Shown: piece after piece, positions 51,268 through 60,800 of the stretch | Position numbering within the stretch: position 1 is the stretch's first letter | How the letters are laid out: each line of letters starts with the position of its first letter | NCBI RefSeq assembly: GCF_003336675.1 | Contig: NZ_QPII01000012.1 | Span: forward strand, 1-64,000 | Source: Billgrantia montanilacus | GTDB taxonomy: Bacteria > Pseudomonadota > Gammaproteobacteria > Pseudomonadales > Halomonadaceae | Reading direction: 5' to 3' | DNA: 64,000 nucleotides | The notes under the pieces: generated by a model | Told to the model about the DNA's origin: nothing | The model's database searches: none | Seen by the model: only the letters and a program-made list of their open reading frames with translations | Made by a program: the position numbers and the translations under genes

Positions 51268-53844
51268 TCACCACAACCTCCCCAACCCACTCACCCTCAC
51301 TACCTCCCTCATCACCGCCTCATCCAGCATTCCACGCCCTGTCTCAACCAGCGTCAGCCAGTGCTTGGCGCGGGTGATGCCGGTGTAGACCAGCTCGCGG
51401 GTGAGGATGGGGTTGGGGGCGTCCGGGAGCAGCAGGGCGGTGTGGGTGAATTCCGAGCCCTGGGATTTGTGTACCGTCATGGCGAATACGGTTTCCACCG
51501 CCTGCAGGCGGCTGGGTAGCACCCATTTGATGTCGCCGCTGCCGTCGCTGGCCGGGAAGGCGACGCGCAGCAGAGTGCGGCCGGGCGATTCGCTGGCGCT
51601 GCGGGCTTCGGGCACGGCGAGGGTGATGCCGATATCGCCGTTCATCAGCCCCAGGCCGTAGTCGTTGCGGGTGACGAGAACCGGGCGGCCTTCGAACCAG
51701 CCCTGTTCCAGCTCCAGGTCGCTGGCCTTGAGCCAGCCGGCGCGGCGCAGCGCACGGCCGATCCGCGGGTTCAGCCCCTCGATGCCCCAGGGGCCTTTCC
51801 TGAGAGCACACAGCAACTGGAAGTGGCCGTGGGTGGCAAGCAATTGCCGGGCCCAGTTATCATAGGGCTGGCGCGCTTCGCCTTCGCCGAAGAAGGGCTG
51901 CGCGGGGCGCGCTGCCTTCATCACTTCCAGGTAATGGCGGTAACCGACCGGCGGTGCGATGGTTTCGCCGCGGCGGTCGTAGCGGCCTTCGCCATTGTTG
52001 GCGAAGCCGGCCGGGTTGCCGTTCACCACCAGGCGGTCCAGCGCCGGGTCGTCGGCATCCGCCAGGGCGAGACGGGCAATATCGGCGTAGCCCTGCTGGA
52101 AGATCTCGCGCACGGCGCGCTTCTTTTCTTTCTGCCCATGATTTGAACTTAGCGGGCGGTTGACCGCTTCGGCGAGTTGGCCGATGCCGCTTGCCGAATC
52201 GAAACGGTGGCTCACCCGCAGCATGGCGATGGCCTGGTCCAGCGGCTGCCCTGCCTCGTCGCGGTATTGCTCGGGTATCGGCGTGCCGACCACCCGTTCC
52301 AGCCAGTCGCAGGTGGCCGGGGAGTAGTGGCCGCCTTCGGCGCGCTGACACAGGTCGCCAAGCACGGCGCCGGCTTCCACCGAGGCGAGCTGGTCCTTGT
52401 CGCCGAGCAGGATCAGTCTCGCCCTGGGCGGCAGGGCGGTGAGCACGGCGGCCATCATCTCGATATCCACCATCGAGGCTTCGTCGATCACCAGGGCGTC
52501 CAGCGCTAGCGGGTTGCCGGCGTGGTGGCGGAAGTGGCGGGTGTCCGGTCGTGAGCCCAGAAGGCGGTGCAGCGTGGTCACCTCGGTGGGGATGCTGTCA
52601 CGCAGGATTGAGATATCCACACCCTGTTGGCCCACGGCGCTGGCCAGTTCCACCAGCGAAAGGCCCTGCACCTGCTTGGCGATGGATTCGTTGAGGCGCG
52701 CAGCGGCCTTGCCGGTGGGGGCGGCCAGGCGAATGCGCAGCGGGCGTGGGGCCTGGTTGGTAGCCGGCTCGCCGAGGGCCAGGGCTTGCAATAAGGCGAG
52801 CAGCTTGACCACGGTGGTGGTCTTGCCGGTGCCGGGGCCGCCGGTGATCACTGCAAAGTGTGCCTGGGCGGCGAGGGCGCAGGCGATTTTTTGCCAGTCG
52901 ATGTCCGCGCTGCTGGGGAAGAGGGAATCAAGAGCAGTGGCGAAGCGGTTAGTGTCGGTGGCGTTATCCGGGCGCCTATCGGCGCCAGTCGTGAGCTGAA
53001 GCTTCCTCCTACAGATCTCGTCGCTTGTGTTGGCGGGTAAGGCGTTATCCGGGCGCCTATCGGCGCCAGTCGTGAGCTGAAGCTTCCTCCTACAGATCTC
53101 GTCGCTTGTGCTGGAGGGTAAGGCATCATCCGGGCGCCTATCGGTGCCAGTCGTGAGCTGAAGCTTTCTCCTACAGATTTCGTCGCTTGTGCTGGAGGGT
53201 AAGATGTCGTCGCTTGTGCCCAGTCTTGCTGAAATGTGGTGGCGAATATCCTGCTCGTACTGCCAGTAGCGGCGCAGGTAGAGCCGCACGTTGCCGTCGC
53301 GCTCGCTGCGCACCAGCGGGGTGTTTCCTGGGCCACTACCGTCTGCCACCAGGGCGGGGTGGTTCAGGGCGTCGCGCCAGGTGGCGAGTTCCAGCCCTGC
53401 CAGCAGGTCGCTGGGCAGCGGCGGCGGATCGCTCAGGTCATCGCCTTCCGGTGGCAGCGAGAGCGCCAGGTTGGGGGCGCCCAGGGTCTGGGCGAGGTCG
53501 AGACAGACGTGGCCGCGGCCGAGCTGATGGCTGGCCAGTGCGGTGGCAAGCAGCAGCAGGGGAGGGGCGTTGCTTACCTCGCGCTGGAAGAAACTGGCCA
53601 GTGCCCGGTCCAGAGCGCGCAGCCAGCCGCGCTCCACCCAGCGGTCGAGCAGGGCGAACAGCGCTTGGGTGTCGTGAAGCGCGGCATGAGGCTTTTCCGG
53701 CCTGGCAGGTTCGCTCTTGCCTGGTGCGTCGCTAATGCCTGCTTCGTGGCCAATACCGACTTCGTTATCGGCGCCTGATTCATCACCGAGATCGGCGAAC
53801 AGGTCCGGGGTGGCGTCGTCGTGGTTCTTGCTGCGCTTGCTCAT
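51268..53844 (-). CDS. recD: Exodeoxyribonuclease V subunit alpha, with in-frame repeat insertion
   Basis: RecD is the fast 5'-3' helicase of RecBCD. An N-terminal domain (ALFALLDRWVERGWLRALDR) is followed at residues about 215-295 by three 27-residue tandem repeats (LPSSTSDEICRRKLQL and so on), then the superfamily 1 helicase core: Walker A ITGGPGTGKTTTV near 333, LVIDEASMVDIEMM, LLGDKDQLASVEAGAVLGDL, FAMTVHKSQGSEF and YTGITRAKHW. At 858 residues it is about 250 longer than the E. coli protein. The repeats are encoded by DNA with palindromes of extragenic type. Start overlaps the recB stop by four bases. Confidence 0.9.
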   Translation of the reverse strand: MSKRSKNHDDATPDLFADLGDESGADNEVGIGHEAGISDAPGKSEPARPEKPHAALHDTQALFALLDRWVERGWLRALDRALASFFQREVSNAPPLLLLATALASHQLGRGHVCLDLAQTLGAPNLALSLPPEGDDLSDPPPLPSDLLAGLELATWRDALNHPALVADGSGPGNTPLVRSERDGNVRLYLRRYWQYEQDIRHHISARLGTSDDILPSSTSDEICRRKLQLTTGTDRRPDDALPSSTSDEICRRKLQLTTGADRRPDNALPANTSDEICRRKLQLTTGADRRPDNATDTNRFATALDSLFPSSADIDWQKIACALAAQAHFAVITGGPGTGKTTTVVKLLALLQALALGEPATNQAPRPLRIRLAAPTGKAAARLNESIAKQVQGLSLVELASAVGQQGVDISILRDSIPTEVTTLHRLLGSRPDTRHFRHHAGNPLALDALVIDEASMVDIEMMAAVLTALPPRARLILLGDKDQLASVEAGAVLGDLCQRAEGGHYSPATCDWLERVVGTPIPEQYRDEAGQPLDQAIAMLRVSHRFDSASGIGQLAEAVNRPLSSNHGQKEKKRAVREIFQQGYADIARLALADADDPALDRLVVNGNPAGFANNGEGRYDRRGETIAPPVGYRHYLEVMKAARPAQPFFGEGEARQPYDNWARQLLATHGHFQLLCALRKGPWGIEGLNPRIGRALRRAGWLKASDLELEQGWFEGRPVLVTRNDYGLGLMNGDIGITLAVPEARSASESPGRTLLRVAFPASDGSGDIKWVLPSRLQAVETVFAMTVHKSQGSEFTHTALLLPDAPNPILTRELVYTGITRAKHWLTLVETGRGMLDEAVMREVVRVSGLGRLW
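52960..53202 (-). repeat. Three tandem 81-bp palindromic-type repeats inside recD
   Basis: Units at 52960-53040, 53041-53121 and 53122-53202 are nearly identical and keep the reading frame (81 = 27 codons). Each contains GGCGCC-TATC-GGCGCC-type arms and GAAGCTTC, and starts on the coding strand with CTGTAGGAGRAAGCTTCAGC, the look of REP-like extragenic elements. A partial fourth copy (CGTCGCTTGTG) lies at 53206-53217. Confidence 0.9.
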
Positions 53845-56800
53845 GCCGGCGCCTCCGTTGCCTGGGTCGCGGCGCTCGCCGCTTGGGTGTCGCCCCGGAA
53901 GAGCGCATCCATCGCTTCGATCAGTTGGCGCGGAGGGCGCTCGGCGTGCACGCCGCGGCTCTCCGCATTGGCCCCCCTGAGAAAGACCGTGAGCGAGCCG
54001 CCGATGTGGCGGTCGTAGTCGTAGCCCGGCAGGCGTGCCTTGAGCAGCCGGTGCAGGGCCAGCAGGTAGAGCGCGTACTGCAGGTCGTAGCGTTTCTCGG
54101 CCACCGCCTGGTGCATTGCTTCGGGGCTGTAGGCGCTGTCGTCCGGCCCCAGGTGGTTCGATTTCCAGTCGGCCACGTAGTAGCGCCCCTCATGCTCGAA
54201 CACCAGATCGATGAAGCCCTTGAGCATGCCGTTGAGGGTATCGGCATCCAGCGCGGGACGCGGCAGGCTGGCACCTTCGCTGCCATCCGGGCTGGGGAGT
54301 GTGTAAGCACTTACGAGGGCGTCCAGCCGGCGGGTGTCGACCTTGCTGGCGGCGAACCAGAACTCCATTTCCACTTGGTAGCTGGTGAGGGTTTCGAGGG
54401 TGAGGCTGCCTGCGCCATTGGGCAGCGGCAGCGGGGCGGCGAGCAGGGTGCCGAACCAGGCGTGCAGGGTATTCAGCCACGGCTGCCAGCCACGCACCTG
54501 GCAGCGCCGGGCCAGGGTCTCCTCGCGCAGGGCCGGATCGCGGGCCACGCGGGCAAAGCCGTGCTCGCCGGCCCACTCCAGAATGCCGTGTAAAAAAGTC
54601 CCTGGTCCTGGCCCTCTAGGAAATCTATGAAGCGAGGGAAGCGGTTCGCTCTGGCCGCTGTCATGCGGCTCTTCGATCACTTCCAGCGCGGTGGCCTCCA
54701 TGGCGGTGGCCGGTTCCGGCAGGCTGCCGTTTCGCTGCGCTTCGCTGTCATGGGGGGTAGCAGGTAAGTCAGCCCTTACTGGGGCGCTTACCATTTCTCC
54801 CGAGATACGCAGCGCCGAGTAGCTGGCGATCCACCAGTGCTCGCGGGCGGGGCGCGTGGGCGTGCGCGCTTCGCCCAGGGCATCGTCGCGCTCTGTCTGG
54901 GTGACGATCTGGGCGTGGGCCGGTGGGGCTGGGGCGATCTCGATGGCGGTGCAGTCCCCCTTGAGCCTCTTCAGTGCTTCTTCAAAAACGCTGGACCCGA
55001 TCGGCTCGCCGTTGGCCAGCAGTTGGCCGATGGCGCTGCCTTCGCCGCCCTTGAGCGGGGCCATGCCGAGCCAGGTGGCGTGGCGCGCGCGGGTCAGCGC
55101 CACGTAGAGCTTGCGCAGGTCTTCGCCCAGGCGCTCGCGGTCGACGGTGGCCAGGGTCTCCTCGTCGGCCTCCAGGCTGATGCGCAGGCGGCCCTCGGCG
55201 TCGTGCCAGCGCAGCGGCGAGTCGTCCTTCTTCGTCGGGCGGTGGCTGCAGATAAAGGGCAGGAACACCAGCGGGTACTCCAGCCCCTTGGACTTGTGAA
55301 TGGTGATGACCTGCACCAGGTCGGCGTCGCTCTCCAGGCGCAGCTTGTGGGTGTCGCCCTGGCCTTCGGGGTGGGCGATCGATTCGGCGAGAAAGCGGAT
55401 AAGAGCATGTTCGCCGTCGAGCTCCTGGCTGGCGTGCTGTAGCAATTCGCCGAGATGAAGCAGGTCGGTAAGTGCTCTCTCACCGTCGCTGGCAGGCCCC
55501 CAGGCAAGCAGCCGCGTGGCAACGTCGAAGTCGTGGATGATCTTACGCACCAGTGGCAGCACGCCCTGGCGCTGCCACAGCCGGTGGTAGTCGCGGAACT
55601 GCAGTACGCGGCTTTCCCAGGCCAGCTCGTCTTCGTTCAAACGATCCAACGTGGCGATATCGAGCCCCAGCACCGTGGTGGCCAGGGCGGTGCGCAGCAA
55701 TCGGTCGTCCTCGGGTTCGGCGCAGGCGCGCAGCCAGGCGTCGAGCTGGGCGGCGACCGGCGAGGCGAACACCTTGTCCTTGTCGGAGAGGTAGACGCTC
55801 TTCACGCCGCGCCGGGCCAGCGCCTGGCGGATCGCCCGCGCCTCGCCCAGGCCGTTGACCAGCACCGCCATATCGGAGGGCTTGAGCGGCTGCAAGCGCT
55901 CGCCTTCCTGGAAGCCTGCTTGGTCACTCTCCACAAACCCGGCGCAGCCGCTTTGCCCCTCATTGAGCAGCTCGACCATATAGGATGCGCAGCGCTCGGC
56001 CATCACGCCGTGGTAGGCGGTCTTGGAGAGCGGCTCGTCGCTGTCGAGCTGCCACAGGGTCATGGCCGGTAGCGGCTGGCCCTGGCGGGTAAGTGAGTCC
56101 TTGCGTCCTTTCGCCCCTACGCGATTGAAGGGCACCGGATTGCTACCGTCGGCTTCCTTGAACAGGAAGGCCCCTGGCGGGTGCGCCTCGGCGAATTCGA
56201 AGCAGCGGTTCACCGATTCGACCATCTCGCTGCTGGAGCGGAAGTTGGTGCCCAGGGTGACGTGGCGGCCTTGGGTATCGCGGCGTGCGCGCAGGTAGGT
56301 GTGGATGTCGGCGCCGCGGAAGGCGTAGATTGCCTGCTTGGGATCGCCGATCAGGAACACGCCGGTCTCAGGCGAGTTCTCGCGGATGCGGTACACGTAG
56401 TCGAAGATGCGGTACTGCACCGGGTCGGTGTCCTGGAACTCGTCGACCAGGGCGACCGGGAACTGGCGGCGGATCTGCGCCCCCAGAGCCTCACGGTTGG
56501 GGCCGGCGAGCGCCCGGTCGAGATGCGTGAGCAGCTCGTTGGGGCCCATCTCGGCGCGGCGCTCCTGCTCGCGGTCGAGCCGCGCGCGGCACCAGTGCAC
56601 GGCGTGAGTGAGCAGGTCGGCGTAGGGATCGGGCAGGGCGTTGAGCTCATCCTGCAACGCTTCCAGTGCGGCCAGGGCCGGGTGGTCCGGCGGCTCGCCC
56701 TTGAGCCAGATATCGGCCATGCCCTGGGGCGTGAGGCGCTTCCAGGCGGCATCGGTCAGGCCGGGCCAGGTCGCGTCGCCTTGGCACCATTCCCGCAGTT

Positions 56801-57821
56801 TGCCGAGCCAGTTGGCGCGGCTCTTGGCATTGAAGCTCTGGCCTTTGAAGGCTTTCTGCTGGGCGGCTTCCTCGAACAGCACCTCGCACTCGTCCACCCA
56901 TGCGGGCCAGGGAGCCTTGAGCTGGGCCAGGCGCTCGGCGGTCTCGCGCTGGGCGTTGGCGACGGTATCGGCCGGGGGCGGGGCGCCCTTGTTCAGTGCC
57001 TCGGCTTCGGGCATCAGCCCGCGCACCGCCTGGTGCAGCTGTTCGGGGGTGCTCCAGTGGCGCACCACGCTGGCCAGCTCGTCGGTGTTCAGCGGGTAGT
57101 AGAAGCTGCGCCAGTAGTCGCGCACCACCTCGAGTTCCAGCTCGGTCTGGTCGTTTTCCAGATCGAGCGAGAACAGGCTGCCGCTGTCGAAGGCGTGCTC
57201 GCGCAGCATGCGGTAGCACCAACTGTGGATGGTGGAGACGGCGGCCTCGTCCATCCATTCGGCGGCGAGCTGCAGGCGCCGGGCGCAGGCGGGCCAGGTG
57301 GCGGGATCGTATTGGTCGCGGAGGGCGATGAGCAGCGGATCTGCTTGGCTCTTCGTAGCCGGGGCTGATCCGGCGTCAAGCCTCGGCGTTCCTTGAACAC
57401 CTGCTTTGGTAGCTTCGTCAGCAGAACTCCGCGGAGGCGCTGTGAACCCATCCCTGGGCGCTACATTCGACATCCATGTCGAATGACCTCCGCTCTGTTC
57501 TGCTCCCGAAGCTTCGGCAATGCCGGGCGCGGCTTCGGGCGCCTGTGGAGAGAGAAAGACTCCGGCGGCTTCCACCAGCCTGGCGCGGATACGCTCGCGC
57601 AGCTCCTGGGTGGCGGCGTTGGTGAAGGTGACAACGAGGATCTCGGGCGGTGTCAGCGGGCGTTCGAAGGCAGCCTCGTCGGCATCCGAGCGGGCGCCGA
57701 GCACCAGGCGCACGTAGAGCAGGGCGATGGTGAAGGTCTTGCCGGTGCCGGCGCTGGCTTCGATCAGGCGACTGCCGTGCAGGGGAAAATCGAGCGGATT
57801 TAACTGCGTGACGTCGCTCAT
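53841..57821 (-). CDS. recB: Exodeoxyribonuclease V subunit beta
   Basis: The 1326-residue protein has the UvrD-like 3'-5' helicase motors (IEASAGTGKTFTIALLYVRL, VALVDEFQDTDPVQYRIFDY, VITIHKSKGLEYPLVFLPF, LYVALTRARHATWLG) and the C-terminal RecB nuclease domain (LKGFIDLVFEHEGRYYVADW with KSNHLG, then YDLQYALYLLAL), with the D-D-K catalytic set intact. Residues about 104-160 (SGGHSTWMSNVAPRDGFTAP and following) are an extra stretch coded by palindromic DNA. It overlaps recC and recD by four bases at each side. Confidence 0.93.
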   Translation of the reverse strand: MSDVTQLNPLDFPLHGSRLIEASAGTGKTFTIALLYVRLVLGARSDADEAAFERPLTPPEILVVTFTNAATQELRERIRARLVEAAGVFLSPQAPEAAPGIAEASGAEQSGGHSTWMSNVAPRDGFTAPPRSSADEATKAGVQGTPRLDAGSAPATKSQADPLLIALRDQYDPATWPACARRLQLAAEWMDEAAVSTIHSWCYRMLREHAFDSGSLFSLDLENDQTELELEVVRDYWRSFYYPLNTDELASVVRHWSTPEQLHQAVRGLMPEAEALNKGAPPPADTVANAQRETAERLAQLKAPWPAWVDECEVLFEEAAQQKAFKGQSFNAKSRANWLGKLREWCQGDATWPGLTDAAWKRLTPQGMADIWLKGEPPDHPALAALEALQDELNALPDPYADLLTHAVHWCRARLDREQERRAEMGPNELLTHLDRALAGPNREALGAQIRRQFPVALVDEFQDTDPVQYRIFDYVYRIRENSPETGVFLIGDPKQAIYAFRGADIHTYLRARRDTQGRHVTLGTNFRSSSEMVESVNRCFEFAEAHPPGAFLFKEADGSNPVPFNRVGAKGRKDSLTRQGQPLPAMTLWQLDSDEPLSKTAYHGVMAERCASYMVELLNEGQSGCAGFVESDQAGFQEGERLQPLKPSDMAVLVNGLGEARAIRQALARRGVKSVYLSDKDKVFASPVAAQLDAWLRACAEPEDDRLLRTALATTVLGLDIATLDRLNEDELAWESRVLQFRDYHRLWQRQGVLPLVRKIIHDFDVATRLLAWGPASDGERALTDLLHLGELLQHASQELDGEHALIRFLAESIAHPEGQGDTHKLRLESDADLVQVITIHKSKGLEYPLVFLPFICSHRPTKKDDSPLRWHDAEGRLRISLEADEETLATVDRERLGEDLRKLYVALTRARHATWLGMAPLKGGEGSAIGQLLANGEPIGSSVFEEALKRLKGDCTAIEIAPAPPAHAQIVTQTERDDALGEARTPTRPAREHWWIASYSALRISGEMVSAPVRADLPATPHDSEAQRNGSLPEPATAMEATALEVIEEPHDSGQSEPLPSLHRFPRGPGPGTFLHGILEWAGEHGFARVARDPALREETLARRCQVRGWQPWLNTLHAWFGTLLAAPLPLPNGAGSLTLETLTSYQVEMEFWFAASKVDTRRLDALVSAYTLPSPDGSEGASLPRPALDADTLNGMLKGFIDLVFEHEGRYYVADWKSNHLGPDDSAYSPEAMHQAVAEKRYDLQYALYLLALHRLLKARLPGYDYDRHIGGSLTVFLRGANAESRGVHAERPPRQLIEAMDALFRGDTQAASAATQATEAPA
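57345..57510 (-). repeat. Palindromic element inside recB
   Basis: CATTCGACAT-CC-ATGTCGAATG (57464-57485) is a perfect 10-bp inverted repeat, flanked by CTCCGCGGAG and by TAGCGCCCAGGGATGGGTTC on the coding strand, an arrangement typical of intergenic repeats. The element codes for a Ser/Ala/Pro-rich linker and keeps the recB frame. Outer limits are approximate. Confidence 0.65.
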
Positions 57822-60800
57822 TGCGTGCTCCCCGCTTTCTTCTCTTCTGTCTTCTTCCCGCTCTCTTTCTTGTCGCCCTTGACGGCCAGGTGTACCGGGG
57901 CGAGCAGCCGTTCGGTGAGTTCGGCAAAACCGAGTCTGTCCTGGCGGGCTTCGTAGAGCCGGGTGAAGGTTGGCCAGCGGTGGGCGAGGTAGGCGTTACG
58001 GCCCACTTCGCCGGCGTTGTAGTCGTCGCCCTCGTAGGTCTTGCGGGCGGCGTGCCAGGCGTCGCTGTCGCGCTCACTCTCCGGCGTGCCCAACTTGCTC
58101 AGCCAGACGAAGGCGGTGTCGCAGGCCAGCGGCAGCGGCTCGCGCATGCCGGCCTGCCAGGTTTTGACGATCTCGCGCAGGTGGTCGCGGGCGAGTTCCG
58201 GGTCGAGGGGCGGCAGTGTCACGTGGCCCGCCTTGGAGAGTAACTGTGTGGTCATGGCTTGGCCTTCCAGATGACCGGCCAGGTGTGCCACCCAGTGGCG
58301 CAGGATGTGCTGCCAGTGGTACTTGCCCTTCTTGATCAAGCTGCTGCTGACCAGCACCAGACGGCAGCGGTTGCCCTCTGGGTCGCGGCGCAGTTCGTCG
58401 AGCCAGTCTTCCAGGGGCGGTGCGCCGGGCACGTTGAGCTGCACCGGCTGGGGTTCTTCGATGGCGTGGGGCCACTCGTCCAGCGCGGCTTCATAGGCTT
58501 CGAACAGTTCCGGCATCGGTTCGGTGAGCTGCTCGCGCATGCGCTCGCCGAAGGCGCCCATGGCCAGCACGCCTTGGCCCTGCAGGCGGTCGAGGGTGGC
58601 CAGCATGGCGGGCATGCGGTCTTGGCCTTCGTCCACGGCGCGGCGTTGCTCGCGGATCAGCAGGTCCTGCAGCTGCCAGTTGGCGAGGCCGTCCAGGGCG
58701 AAGGGCTCGTGGTCGAGGCTGACGATGTCTTCGCGCTCCAGGAAGACCTTGAGGCGGGTGGTAAAGAAGGCCCTCGCCGGGTCGCGCAGGAAGTTGCCGA
58801 GCTGGGCCAGCGTCAGCGGCGTGTCCTGCTTATATGCCTCCAGGTCGAGGGGCGCGGCTTCCGCCAGGGTTGCCTCGCCATGCACGTCGCGCCACTCATG
58901 GGCATAGGTGAACAGCCGCCGGGCCGAGACGTCGCGCTGGGCCAGCTGTGCCTCGGCAGGGAAGTAGGTGCGGCTGAAGGGCTGCAGCGGGTGCGCGGTG
59001 GTCAGCGAATCGAGCAGCTCGCTGCCGTTGCGCTCTTCTTTGTCTGCGATGCGCCAACCGGCCTGGAGATGGTCGCGCAGCTGGCCGACCAGCACCGAGG
59101 GCGGTTTTTCGGCGTTGTCGACGATGCTGCGGCCCACCCAGCTGACGTAGAGCTGCTCACGGGCGGAGAGCAGGGCTTCCAGGAACAGGTAGCGGTCATC
59201 CTCGCGGCGCGAGCGGTCGCCGGGGCGGTAGTCGCCGTTCATCAGATCGAAGTCCATCGGCGGCTGGCTGCGCGGGTAGTCGCCGTCGTTCATGCCCAGC
59301 AGGCAGACGCGCTTGAAGGGGATGGCGCGCATCGGCATCAGGGTGGCGAAGTTGACGGCCCCGGCCATGAAGCGCTGGGAGAGGCTCGACTCGTCGATCT
59401 GGCCCAGCCAGTGCTCGCGCACCACCGAGAGCGGAAGGTCACGGGTCAGCCCGGCCTCCTCGGCGCTCTCCTGCCACTCCTGCAGCGTCTGTTCGAGCTG
59501 GGCCAGCATCAGGCTGTCTTCGGGCGTGTCGGCGAGAAAGCTCGCTTCCAGCAGGGCGCGCAGGCGCTGCACCCAGCCGGCCACGTCGGTGGGCTCGCGC
59601 AGGGTGCGCCACTGCGCTTCCAGGGTTTCCAGCAGTGCGGCCAGGGGCCCGGCCAGTGCCGCTTCCAGGCCGCCGATATCGTCGAAAGGCTCGATACCCT
59701 GCCACGGGCCGCTGGCGGCTTCACCCACGGCGTAGCCCAGCAGCAGCCGGCGCAGGCCGAAAGCCCAGGTGTTCTGCTCCATGCCCTGTGGCAGGTCGAG
59801 GCTGCCGCGCTGGCCGGCGTTGAGCCCCCAGCGGATGCCGGCGCCTTCGATCCAGCGGCGCAGGGTGGGTACGTCGTCTTCCTTGATGCCGAAGCGAGCG
59901 CGCAGGGCGGGCACGTCGATCATGTCGAGCAGGTCGCTCACCGATAGGCGCAGCTCCGGCAGGCGCAGCAGTTTTTCCAACGCGATCAGCAGCGGCAGGC
60001 GGTGGCGGCTGCCCTGGTCGGAGAGCGTGAAGGGGATGTAGCGCGGGTCGTCGCGATCGAGTTGACCTCTTTGATATTGACCAAAGACCGCCTGCACGTG
60101 GGGCGCGTAGTGGTCGATGTCCGGCACCATCACGATCACGTCGCGGGGCTTGAGGCTGGGGTCGGCGCTGAAGGCGGCGAGCAGCTGGTCGTGGAGGATC
60201 TCCACCTCGCGCTGGGGGCTATGGGCGGCGTGGAAGACGATGGAGTCGTCGCGGCTGGGGTCCACTGCCGGCCAGGTGTCGCGGGTCTCGTGCAGCGGGC
60301 GCAGTTCGCGGATGTCGTCCTGCAATTGCTGCAACAGTCGGCCGTCCCCCTCGCGCACGAAGGGCTCGAACAGGTCGATGCGCAGCGAGTCGGCGGCGAA
60401 CAGGCGCTCGTACTGCTGGGCGTCGTCGTGCTCGTCGAGCAGGCGCAGGTAGTCGCGGCCCTGCTTGCCCCAGGCGGCCAGCAGCGGCTGGGCGTGCAGA
60501 TGAAGGCTTTCCTCGCCGTCACCATCGCCGAGCACGTCGAGCCGGGCGGGCATGCCGGCTTTGCGCTGCTGCCGGTAGCGCTGGGCGCGGAGCAGGTCCT
60601 TGTGTTCGATGATGTCGGCCCAGTAGTGCTGGCAGGGGTTGTGCACGCACAGCACCACCTGGCTGCAGCGGGCGATGGCGGCCAGTGCTTCCAGGGACTG
60701 CTGTGGCAGCGAGGAGATGCCGAACACCATTACCCGGCGAGGCAGGCCGGCGGGGCGGTTGTCGCCATCGAGCTGGCGCGCCGCCTCGAGGAAGCGCCGG

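Noticed and set aside
52960..53202. CRISPR-like array in recD
   Set aside because: The repeats are directly adjacent without spacers and stay in the recD frame, so they are a tandem coding repeat.
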